64,000 nt of DNA from Trichomonas vaginalis G3. Its lineage: Eukaryota; Parabasalia; Trichomonadida; Trichomonadidae. The notes below the pieces were generated by a model. That model did not search any database. It saw only the letters and a program-made list of their open reading frames with translations, and was not told where the DNA came from. This document shows positions 20,920-31,017 of this stretch, piece by piece. Within the stretch, counting starts at the first letter, position 1; every line of letters begins with the position of its first letter. Location of the stretch: NCBI RefSeq assembly GCF_026262505.1, contig NC_067207.1, positions 11,500,082-11,564,081 on the forward strand, written 5' to 3'. Both the position numbers and the translations under genes were made by a program.

Positions 20920-21534
20920 ATGAGAAGCAAATCCATCTTAGCTGGTGCTGTTAATGTTCCAATTGAACCAACATCAAATGTTGACTCACGAACGACAAAC
21001 AATATTGTCATAAAGAACTATAGTTCAGAGTGTTTGAAAGAAAAAGAACCAGAGCTGAAATCCGTGAATTTAAACACAGCTTCAAACGCTAACGCTACAT
21101 CAGATGTTAAGTTAGAGTATCCACCACTGGACCAAATTCTTTCAAGAGAAGCCAACGACAACCCTTACATAAATGTTCAAACAAATCCTTCAGATAACGT
21201 AGACCATTACCTTCTTCAGTTATACCAAACAATTTTACTCAAAGACGATAAGAAGCTTTTGATAAATCTTATAAGGAAGAACCAAATAATTCTAACAAAG
21301 GAGGACCTTGAAAATGTTATATCACGAATAACAGGAAAGCAATGTGTCATTGACTATCTCGACCCTGAAATCGAATGCTGTGGTCAAACGCCAATATTCA
21401 TGAAAATAGGTAACATCCGCATCATTGAAACACCAGGAACTACAGGAGTTGAGTTTAAGTATAAATATTCGAACGAGTATACAAAACTATCTACTTACTA
21501 TAAGCTTTGTTTGAAATATGTTTTAGTAAATTAA
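20920..21534 (+). CDS. Maverick A conserved gene shared with Maverick B (48163)
   Basis: 204 codons, apparently whole. The N-terminal half is low-complexity Asn/Ser/Thr; the C-terminal half has ILLKDDKKLLINLIRKNQII and an ECCG motif. Maverick B has the same layout at 48163-48831, with II..NYDSIINLI and SCCG at matching places, so it is a conserved Polinton gene of this lineage. It lies between the ATPase block and the probable penton-type gene in A. Function unknown; a structural role is inferred from context. Confidence 0.6.
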   Translation: MRSKSILAGAVNVPIEPTSNVDSRTTNNIVIKNYSSECLKEKEPELKSVNLNTASNANATSDVKLEYPPLDQILSREANDNPYINVQTNPSDNVDHYLLQLYQTILLKDDKKLLINLIRKNQIILTKEDLENVISRITGKQCVIDYLDPEIECCGQTPIFMKIGNIRIIETPGTTGVEFKYKYSNEYTKLSTYYKLCLKYVLVN

Positions 21535-21770
21535 AGCAACTTATAGTATCTATCCAAAACTTCTTCAACAGTATCGAACTCATCTTCATAATGCAAACCT
21601 AATCTTATTGACTTGGTGCAGTTTTCACTAACACAATATTTTTCTGTTCTCTTGACTGACATAACTAACTCATTTGTTTCATCAAACAGCAACAACCAAA
21701 GTTCATGACCTAATACATAACATTCATACTTTATATTTTTAGCTCTGAGTTCTCTTGTAAGCTGTTGCAT
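21531..21770 (-). CDS. Maverick A 79-residue protein, unknown
   Basis: ATG at 21770 (MQQLTRELRAKNIKYECYVL onward). The protein is compact, with alternating strands and an acidic C-terminus (HYEDEFDTVEEVLDRYYKLL). It overlaps the end of the next minus-strand gene by 40 bp and the preceding plus-strand gene by 4 bp. Not recognised. Confidence 0.5.
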   Translation of the reverse strand: MQQLTRELRAKNIKYECYVLGHELWLLLFDETNELVMSVKRTEKYCVSENCTKSIRLGLHYEDEFDTVEEVLDRYYKLL

Positions 21771-22502
21771 TTAATATTTTCTAAAAAGTCAACTTCAACA
21801 GTCATTCGCACTGGTGCCTTCAGTTCTACAGGCTCTCCTTGAAAGTCAACAAGTCTGAATTGCATGTCTTTCAAATTATGAGGACTAATGCGAACCCATT
21901 TACCTAAATGAGTTGCTATGACAGGAACGTTTGGAATGAACATTGAATTGACTGCATAACAGAAGGATTTATATTCTACTGAACCTTACTATTAACTCCT
22001 GAAATACCTGTGACATTAGCTATTTTAGACTCAATGTATAAACAATTACCATAACATACGTATGGAACAGATTTCATCTCAATCGTTTTGTCAACACTTT
22101 TCAAAGGAAATGTCATATGGTATGCCCAAAAGAAGTTGTACTCTATGACTCATTCTTGGTATCTTAAACTCCTTCACATAACTGAACTTCAAAACTCCTG
22201 CAATAAGTTTAACATTCATTAAGTTTTCTTCGTTATCCTTGTTTATTGTAGTATTTATGAGAGCATTTAACACTCCAGCTAATGTTTCCATCTTATATTC
22301 TACATTATTGTGAAATCTTATTTCGTGCTTCTTTCCATCTATTTCAATCTCCATGAAATCTGTTTCATCTGTTATAACGAATGAAGCAATTATTAAAGTC
22401 AACCATTCTGAATGCAAGCGCCTCATTCTGTAGACCTAAGTTTGTTTGTAGCTTTACTGTCCCGTATTCGTTTGGGTCTGTACTTTGCAAATAGAACAAC
22501 AT
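21731..22502 (-). pseudogene. Maverick A beta-rich structural-type gene, broken
   Basis: ATG at 22502 (MLFYLQSTDPNEYGTVKLQT onward). Near the C-terminus ISPHNLKDMQFRLVDFQGEP is a beta-strand motif also seen in Maverick B (LSNIKFRITDLFDCDLEF near 49980). That makes the genes homologous, and a minor-capsid or penton-type role is a reasonable guess. The copy is broken. It is divergent from the fibre-like gene. Confidence 0.5.
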
Positions 22503-22519
22503 TTTATTCTCATTAAAAT

Positions 22520-25430
22520 ATGAGTATAGCTGCATATGCGTATGAAGCTGACAGAGCTAAACGTTTATATTTTGGTCAATACTCTCTCACACTTACTGAC
22601 AAATATATTGTTATCAGTGATGGAAATACCGAGAAATACATAACATGGAAGGACTATGAAAAGTTTGACCCTATTTTAACTCCATGTACTATGCCATTCA
22701 TTGTAAATGGTGAAGTTGTCATGAAGAACGACACAACAGTATATAAGTCTGTATATGAAGCGTTAGAATATATGTTGAATTATAATCCCGAAAGATTTGA
22801 CCCAAGCACTACACCATGTGCAATGCCTTTTATTAAGGACGGTGAAATCGTAAGAGTTCCGGATTCAACGGTTTACACAGCTGTTCAAAACAGTTTACAA
22901 AACATTTTAGCGAATATCTTTAATTCAGAAACTACAGAAATAAAATTACCATATATAACAGATGCTAAAGAAATTAAATCAAAAACGACAACTATTTACG
23001 TCACTTAATGATTTAATGACTTATATCATTAATATTCCTGCACCAACTACAGCATTTGATCCAAACTCGACGGTTTGCAGTGTACCTTTCATAAATGACA
23101 GTTCATTAATTACTTTAAGGATTCGACAGTAAATGAATCATTAAAGGCGTCATTAATGAAAATCATTGATTTTAATTCATTCATGAATACATATAATTCA
23201 TTCATTAATGTTTCATATGCTTCTAAAGAAGGTGAGCCAAAAACTATCGATAAAGCGGTGTATGAAATAAAAGCATCAACGACGAAATGAATTCGTTAAC
23301 TTTTGACGTGATAGTTTCGTTAATGACATAACATCGGGGAAAACAATTTTAACGAAAGAATATTTAAAATCTCATGTTAGTGAGTTCGTTGAAATTGAAA
23401 AAGAAGGTGGAATTAAGTTCGATCCACTGAATTTCATTTTCAGCTTAGCGAATGCGGGTGTTAGTTTCGCTGAATGGACAACTATACAGAGTGAAATAAA
23501 TGCAATATGGACGTTTTTGGGGTCAAAAGCGGGAATGTGAGCTTGTAAATGCTGCAAGAACATTAGGTGAAACAGGAAATTTTGTAGATGGTTTTAAAAG
23601 ACTTGTTTCAAATGTTTTAACAAACACAAAGAAATTATTTAGATATACCGTACATAACGGACGGATTTTCGAACAGATAGCAACAAACCCTCCGGTTATG
23701 GCTGCGTTGATGATGGTTAGAATATAAAACCACGTAACGACGGGAACGAAGAACATGAACAACAGGATACTGGTCGGGTTATTCGAGACATTAAAAACGT
23801 GTATCCTGAAGTTATTGATTTATTTAGAGGTGTTAATGATTCAATTTCAAATCATTCTATAACCCTTGATGAAGAGAATAAATTAACAGATTATATATTC
23901 GTCATTATTGCAGAATTAATGAAGAGAAAAATGAAAAAGGAATTGGCGATATCATTAATGTCAGCGATGTAATGATGAAAAAAATTTTGACTCATTATTT
24001 ACAAAACCGAAAACAGAATATAGTCTTTATGACGTAATTACCGAATTAATGAAAAAGATTAATGATAATAAGAGTTCTGGCGGAAGAGTTGAATTAGAAG
24101 TGAATGAGATAGAAGAGAAATTAGATAGTAAGGCAGATAAAAACCATGTTCATTATATAAGTTCAGACGAACAGATTATAACGGACTACCATGGATATTT
24201 AACACGAAGTGATGAAGTGAAGACGGAAGATGTTAATGAAAGAAGATATAAATACATTCGTGCTAAAGGTTATGACATAAGCTGTACTGTACAGTATGAC
24301 ACGGGTAAAGCACCAGAAGCATTTAGTTATAACGATGAAATTTATGCCTCTACTTTCTCTGTTAACGGTGTATTAGTTGAACCAAGATTTACTTTGAGAG
24401 TTAAGTCAAAAATAACGTTTGAAGATGCTATTAAAAGTAAAGCTGACAAAGTTGAACTCGAAGCAATGAACAAAGTTTTGAAATCTCATAAACACAATAT
24501 CTCCGATATAAATGAACTACCAGCAATGTTAGATAGTAAAGCTGACAAAGAACATACACATAAATCCTTCACTACTGTTAGAGCAGACAACATAATATTG
24601 AACTATGATTTGGGTTCAAATGCACCTTTAGAGAATCCGAGTACAAGCGTAAAAGATACTCTTAACAATTTAGATAAGAGTTGCAGGAATATCGAAGATC
24701 ATACCAGAAACTTTGAAGCATACGAACTACCAGCAATGTTAGATAGTAAAGCTGACAAAGAACATACACATAAATCCTTCACTACTGTTAGAGCAGACGA
24801 CATAATATTGAACTATGATTTGGGTTCAAATGCACCTTTAGAGAATCCGAGTACAAGCGTAAAAGATACTCTTAACAATTATAGATAAGAGTTGCAGGAA
24901 TATCGAAGATCATGCCAGAAGCTTTGAAGCATACGAACTACCAGCAATGTTAGATAAGAAAGCTGACAAAACAGAGCTTCAAACATTAAAGACTGAAATA
25001 CTTCGAACATTATATCCTGTTGGTTCTATTTATACATCAATGAACTCAACAAATCCAGCAACAGTTCTGGTTTTGGTACATGGCAGCAGAGATTGTAGAC
25101 AAATTCTTATACTGTGCTAACTCTTCAAATCAAACAGGTGGTTCGAAGAAAATTAAAGAAGCAAACCTTCCACCGCACACTCATACAGGAACTACAAACT
25201 TTTCTGGTGACCATAGTCACTCATTAAGAGACCATCCATTATACAACTCAGAATATTATGCTGGCAATGACGTTTTATCTCCAGATTATAACCATTCGGC
25301 AAAAAAGACTTTTCGACCAACTGAACCAGGAGGAAATCATTCACACACTTTCACAACAAATCCAACAGGCTCGGGTGCAGATTATATGCCACCATTTGTG
25401 ACTATATTCGCATGGTACCGCGTTCAATAA
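22520..25430 (+). pseudogene. Maverick A phage-tail-fibre-like protein gene, broken
   Basis: The N-terminal region contains two similar blocks built on TPCTMPFIVNGEV / TPCAMPFIKDGEI. The middle contains 70-residue tandem repeats with SKADKEHTHKSFTTVRAD, the heptad-like pattern seen in trimeric tail fibres. The C-terminus has the collar-type signature: YPVGSIYTS, then PPHTHTGTTNFSGDHSHS, and GGNHSHTFTTNPTG, ending FVTIFAWYRVQ. In phages such domains form receptor-binding tips. A homologue with the same C-terminus is in Maverick B (50060-51237). The gene is broken in several places. Confidence 0.7.
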
Positions 25431-25433
25431 CAC

Positions 25434-25468
25434 ACTTGAGCCTTGACTCAAAGGATCTAGGCTTACCG
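25434..25468 (+). terminator. Conserved stem-loop downstream of the fibre gene
   Basis: TTGAGCC pairs with GGCTTA around an inner segment. A closely similar element, with a clearer nested stem, follows the Maverick B fibre gene at 51241-51273. Conservation at the same place in both elements suggests an RNA 3' end or processing signal. Confidence 0.4.
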
Positions 25469-25497
25469 CGTTCAATGAAATCTTTAACTTTACATAA

Positions 25498-26573
25498 ATG
25501 AGCTTGAAAGAAGTATTCGAACAACATCCATGGAGGTCATTTAAGAAGTTCAATGAAGCTGCAAAGAGTTCGGGATTTACTAACAGAGCTGAAGTTAAAA
25601 AGTTCTTTGACAAAAATGTTGTACATCAAACAAAAATAAATCCTTACGACTACTTTTACCAATTTACTCCAACACTCCTGACGCATACCAATTTGACACT
25701 CTCATTCAAAGCAGAAAAGGAGGACATAAACCATTCCTCATCTTCATTAATGTTAACACTGGTAAAGCTTTTGCGTATATAATGAAAAATAAAGGAACTC
25801 GTGAAGTGTTAAGAGTTTTACAAAAGTTTGTAGCAGAACATAGCCAATACTTTAACATCAGACCAAGACAGTGCATACCTCAGCAATGAAATCACAGATT
25901 TTCTCATTAAGCATAACATAACTCACTACACTACTGAAGACCATAACCATAACATACTCGGCATCATAAACCGCTTCATAAGAACGCTCAGAGATTTAAA
26001 TCAAGAGCGAGACTTTACCGAAAAACAATGAAACATTTTCTCGAAGTATATAATTCCTCAACACACTCTACAACAGGACATACACCAAATTCAATGACAC
26101 AACAACAAGAAGAAAAGTATATACAAAAGAAACGAAGCCAAACACAAAATATCAGAAATTCAACACAATTTACCCTCATTCCTGGTACAAAAGTTCGTGT
26201 ATTCTTGACGACAAACCGTTGACAAAGAAACGTTTAAGTTAAGTAGAAACTATTATATCGTAGACTCTACGCAAGCAATGGATATCTTATAAAAGCTGCT
26301 GACGACTCTATTGCGTTTTACCCTCGACATAAATTAGTTGAAAGTAGTAATGGCAAACTTGCTGAAACCATTGACGAAGCAAAGCGAGGAGTGGTTATTG
26401 AATACTTGGCTATAACATAAACGATGACACTTATAAAGTAAGATATGAAGGAGGCGTTGAAGATGTTATACCATCTAAGAACTTGAGAGAGTCAAAGTCA
26501 ACACATCTGGGACCATTAAGCGGGAGTACTGGAAAGACAAAAATAAGCCGGAAAGAATAAGAAAATTCTTCTA
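25498..26573 (+). pseudogene. Maverick A rve-type integrase, broken
   Basis: The ATG at 25498 opens MSLKEVFEQHPWRSFKKFNE. Downstream segments carry an rve-like core with FLIFINVNTGKAFAY, followed by RFIRTLRDLNQERDFTEK and YNSSTHSTTGHTPN, which are typical of Maverick c-integrases, and a basic C-terminal part with KVRVFL. The enzyme would insert the linear element into new sites. It is in the usual orientation, following the fibre-like gene after a conserved hairpin. The gene is broken several times. Confidence 0.75.
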
Positions 26574-26680
26574 AACTTTTTCATTAGATGTAAATCAGAC
26601 ATGAATGAGAACAGTCATGATATCATTAATGGTACCATTTATTTTTATCATAAATTTACACCAAAAATATATTTTAGGTA

Positions 26681-26723
26681 GGGTGAGATCTCACCCGTTT
26701 TTTCACCTCTTTTTCACCCTCAT
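26681..26723. promoter_or_regulatory. 16-bp palindrome with TTTTTCACC repeats (site 2)
   Basis: GGGTGAGATCTCACCC (26681-26696) followed by TTTTTTCACC and TTTTTCACC. It is the same motif as in both TIRs of Maverick A, here about 110 bp before the KilA-N gene, whose protein could be the binding partner. Confidence 0.6.
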
Positions 26724-26807
26724 GAAATTTTCATGAATTTCCTTAAGATAGAAAAAATAAGTTAGTTTTAAAATTATTTTTATTTTATTTTGTATGTAAG
26801 AACAGTA

Positions 26808-27464
26808 ATGTCAGTCGAAGCAAAAACATTCACGAACAAATCTAATGTGAAACATTCACAAAAGCACTTATAATGGTATTGAAGTCTTACGTAGAGACAA
26901 GGATGGTTACATTAATGCAACAAAGATGGCAAAGAAGGGAAGGTTAAACCATTTAAACAATTCTCAATAGTACTAAAATGCAGGAAATTCTTGAGTTTTG
27001 ATGAACGAATACGGTCAAGCAAAAGTGGCTCAACCTCAAAACAAGCTTTTTATGAGCTTACTAAGGGTGTTATAAATGAATTCAAAGGTATTTACATACA
27101 TCCTGACCTCGTTCATTTTGTTGCTGAATGGTGCTCTGTAAAGTATGCATTTTATGTCAAAGATATTATGGACTCCATAGACAAGAAAGTTCATGAGAAA
27201 TTAGATGAAGAAGAACTTGAAGATACAGTAGAGAATGCTAAACATTTGTTTGAAGAAGAAGTTAGAAAAACGTGTAAAAAACAATTAGAACATGAGCGTG
27301 TAAAATGTTATGGTTATAGAGATTCTTCATACGAACTAGACCAATGGGAACAAGAAGATTTAAAGAGAGAATTTAGAGAATATGAACTCGCTAAGATAGC
27401 ATTAGAAACTGCAGAAAAGAAGTTAAAAGTTTGGGGTCGTTTTGTACAAAAATATTGTGAGTAA
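26808..27464 (+). pseudogene. Maverick A KilA-N domain protein, broken
   Basis: From an ATG at 26808, early residues include RRDKDGYINATKMAKK and later IYIHPDLVHFVAEWCSVKYA, the two hallmark stretches of the KilA-N DNA-binding domain. A long acidic/basic coiled-coil C-terminus follows (about 80 residues). KilA-N proteins occur in phages, large DNA viruses and eukaryotic mobile elements as regulators. The T-rich promoter box (26766-26793) and a palindrome lie just upstream. The copy is broken. Confidence 0.75.
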
Positions 27465-27503
27465 ATGAACCATTTATTTTTGTCATTAACGACCAAAAAT
27501 ATA

Positions 27504-27795
27504 GTTTATGTTAATGTTTTCAGGTCATTCAATAATTAATTATTTTTGAAGAACTGAAGGGGTCACCAGGTCACCAGGTCACCAGGTCATTTCACTTCTC
27601 CTGAAAAAATGTGACAACATGACATTTTGACAACAGTCCTGGAAAATAAATGTTTACGTTAATGTTTATGTTAATGTTTTCAGGTCATTCAATAATTAAT
27701 TATTTTTGAAGAACTGAAGGGGTCACCAGGTCACCAGGTCACCAGGTCATTTCACTTCTCCTGAAAAAATGTGACAACATGACATTTTGACAACA
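27504..27795. repeat. Left iteron cassette, two direct copies (period 160)
   Basis: Two units of about 132 bp (27504-27635, 27664-27795) are nearly identical. Each contains GGTCACCA repeated three times plus a partial copy (27561-27590, 27721-27750), then a TGACAACATGACATTTTGAC segment with internal repeats. Inverted copies lie on the other side of the helicase gene (30206-30450). The layout resembles iteron-type replication or control regions. Confidence 0.75.
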
Positions 27796-27868
27796 TCACT
27801 GGAAATATGATGCAGTTCAAAAATAAAGTTAGTTTTAAAATTATTTTTATTTTTTTATTCCTATATAA

Positions 27869-30180
27869 ATGACAGCAACAAACAACAACAGCAACTTTAT
27901 CGTTTCTGATGAAAAAGTTATTGATTCATTAGCTGAGGAATTAGTTGTGGCAGAAACTAAAACCCTCAACGAAAGAATTGGTGAAAACATGATTGATTTA
28001 CATAACTACCTCAAACATGATGGAGGAAGAGGAAGGAAAACTGGTACAGCTTTATTAGTAAATAAAATTTCAAATTTAACGATTATAGATGTTGATATCA
28101 ATAAATCGTACAATGATGAACTTAAAGAAACAGTTAGAAAAGACATTTTATCAAAACTTTCGGATAAAGATGTTATCGTTAAAACCGCATCAGGAGGTCT
28201 TCACATTTATTGCAACACTAATTTCTTCTATGCAGTTTCGAACAGAATGATTAAATGTTATTCCCGCAATGATTATGATATTGACATAATGACTTCTATG
28301 GATGATTCAAAACGTTCTTTAGTGGTTATGGCTGATTCAAGAGTTCGAAAGAATGCAACAGAACCAATCAATACATACTCATTCATTCGTGGAAGTTATG
28401 ATTCAACATTAACTAGAACAGTGAATGATATATTAAATGATTTGAATATTAAGGTAAGAGTTGAACAGAAGAGCGAAGAAATAAAGAGTATAATGAATGA
28501 AAACAAAGATGTAAACATTGACGATAAACTAGCTCAGAGCATAGTTGATGGCATCTGTGATTTTGAAGTACATAATGATGGTGGAAACATGAATTTAGAA
28601 AAAGAAATAACATTATTCACACTGTTTCAAGCTATTAATTCGTTACCTAATCATTTGATTAATGAAGCATACGATAACGTTTATAACTTCTGCAATTTAA
28701 CTGAAAATGCAAAAAGTAATTTTGAAAAAGCACGTAGTAGATATGCACATTTAATGACTTCTCCATTTGTTTTGGTGAAGATTCTAAAACTTTATCAAAA
28801 GGAATATTATGATGAATATGTTTTACCTTTATTACGTAAGCCAAAAATAACATTTGATATCAAACTTGATGACTCGTTTTTGATAACAGATATTAGACAC
28901 AAGGCTGAAAATCATCAGTATAAAAACAGTTCTGAAGTAATTGAGGATTTATCACGTGTAATTCGTTTTGTAGATTGTGGAAACAAATACTTCATTCAGA
29001 AAGATTACAACATACACGACAAAATGAATCAAATATCATTCGTTCTTCAATCAAACATGAAAGAGTCACTCAAAATGATTAAATTATTTAAAGAAGAAGG
29101 TAAAACCATAACAGCATGGGACGTACTACTAAATCAATTATCCTCATTAACCGTTAAGGGTGTTTGCTTTAAATCTGATTCTCCAGATGTTTTCTCAACG
29201 TTTCAGGGTTATAAATACAACATTCTTGAAAAGCCTGATTACTCAAAAATTGAGATGTTTATGAATTTCATTAAAGAAGTCATTTGTGATAATAACGATG
29301 AAGTGTATAAATACCTTCTCGGCTGGTTTGCATCAATGATTCAACATCCCGGAATCAAGAATGAAACAGCAATTATTTTGAAAGGACTTCAGGGAACAGG
29401 TAAAAACAGATTTACAGATATTATTTCTGAACTTCTCGCTGGTTATTCATGTAAAAACATTACTGAAATAAGTGAGCTAACGGGTAATTTCAACTCAGTA
29501 GTTGAAAATAAAATGTTTCTTGTACTTAATGAACTCAAGAATGTAGGTGAAGACAGACTCGCAAACTTCAACGCTTTGAAATCAATTATAACGGATAATG
29601 AGATTAGAATTAATGAAAAGAATCAACCCAGAAGAACTGCTCAGAATGTTGCAAACTTCATTTTCGTAACTAATAACGTTTACCCTGTCAAAATTGAAGT
29701 TGGAGACAGAAGATACGTAGTTTTAAGAGTTAATGGTAAATTCAAGGGTCAATTTGATTACTTCAAGAATTTAATGGATTCATGCACAAAGGAATTTTAT
29801 GATAACCTTTTAACATATTTTATGCAATATGACCTTTCATCATTTAATGTACGAATCATTCCGATGACTGAAGCCAAACAAGTTTAATCGAGTTATCAAC
29901 AAATCCTTTAGATGAATGGATAAATACACATTATGATGAATTATGTGCAGGTATGACGTGTAAAAATGCTCGATTCTGCAAACCATCAGACATGAAAGAC
30001 AAAAACTTTCAAATGAGCATTAAGGATAAATGTGAAAGGAAACAAAGAAAAATAGATGGTAAACAAACATGGTATTATGTTTTGAAAGAAGAAATGAAAG
30101 GATTATATAAACAAATTGAACCAAACGATAATGAGGAATCATTTACTGACGATGAAATACCTGTGAATGAAGCTTTATAA
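27869..30180 (+). pseudogene. Maverick A primase-polymerase/SF3 helicase gene, broken
   Basis: The N-terminal part has an archaeo-eukaryotic primase/Prim-Pol pattern, with LTIIDVDIN (about residue 72) and KTASGGLHIYCN (about 108-119). The C-terminal part is an SF3 helicase: Walker A ILKGLQGTGKNRF (about 505-517), Walker B KMFLVLNELKN (about 548-557) and motif C NFIFVTNN (about 597-604). This two-domain layout is that of D5-like replication proteins. It is flanked by inverted iteron cassettes and preceded by the T-rich box. Nearly whole, with a break toward the C-terminal end. Maverick B has no counterpart. Confidence 0.8.
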
Positions 30181-30205
30181 AGTATGATTTGAATTTATTT
30201 TTGCA

Positions 30206-30450
30206 TTAATTATTGAATAACCCATGATGTTGTCAAAATGTCATGTTGTCACATTTTTTCAGGAGAAGTGAAATGACCTGGTGACCTGGTGACCTGGTGA
30301 CCCCTTCAGTTCTTCAAAAATAATTAATTATTGAATAACCCATGATGTTGTCAAAATGTCATGTTGTCACATTTTTTCAGAGAAGTGAAATGACCTGGTG
30401 ACCTGGTGACCTGGTGACATGGTGACGTGGTGACACCATCAGTTATTCAA
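30206..30450. repeat. Right iteron cassette, inverted relative to the left one
   Basis: Two tandem units carry CCTGGTGA repeats (30274-30303 and 30390-30437), preceded by TGATGTTGTCAAAATGTCAT. They are the reverse complement of the cassette at 27504-27795. The second unit has extra, slightly diverged CCTGGTGA copies. Confidence 0.75.
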
Positions 30451-30479
30451 AAATATATTTTTGCTTAAATGGCTTCAGG

Positions 30480-30930
30480 GTCTTTCTTCAAACCATTTCA
30501 CTTCCTTCGTCAATGTCAATAGAAGCTTCTTCAACCTTTGGTAAAGAATTTCTGTATAACATCTTTGTTCGTTATTGTCTTCAGAGATGAAGGATAATAT
30601 TTCACATTTGTTTCACCCTTCTTATATTCTTTCTGTTCGGAAAGATTCATAGCAATACTGAAAAGTCAATGTTAGAGTTCTTTATGACAGAATAATGGTA
30701 TCTTTGACATTCACGAAGAAACCCTTTGTTTCAAACTACTGCTAACTCTTGTGAAGTATAACGTTTGCGGTCAATGACAATAGCTAATGGTCTGACATAC
30801 TGACCAAACTTAGATTCTTTCACAAACTTCTTGTTAAAGATAACATTAACGTTTGAAGCACCATTGAACTCATTCTGATACAGTAGCGAGCATTGTATGA
30901 AAGAACTTGCAATCTTGCATGTTGTTTCAT
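30480..30930 (-). pseudogene. Maverick A decayed minus-strand gene
   Basis: Protein-like stretches on the minus strand include ESKFGQYVRPLAIVIDRKRY, which resembles the small Maverick B gene at 43227-43711 (VYFDDYIQSLFYKG..IKPIAFAFDGK). It is badly broken. Function unknown; the gene family is shared by the two elements. Confidence 0.35.
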
Positions 30931-31017
30931 TAAAATAAAAATATTAAATTATTTTGAAAATAACTTTAAAAAATCTAATCTAATTTTTTCAAAAATATTT
31001 TTTATTTCCTACTAAAG

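Noticed and set aside
27561-27590. Microsatellite only
   Set aside because: The GGTCACCA runs are part of a larger 132-bp unit present four times in inverted pairs around one gene, so they are not an isolated simple repeat.
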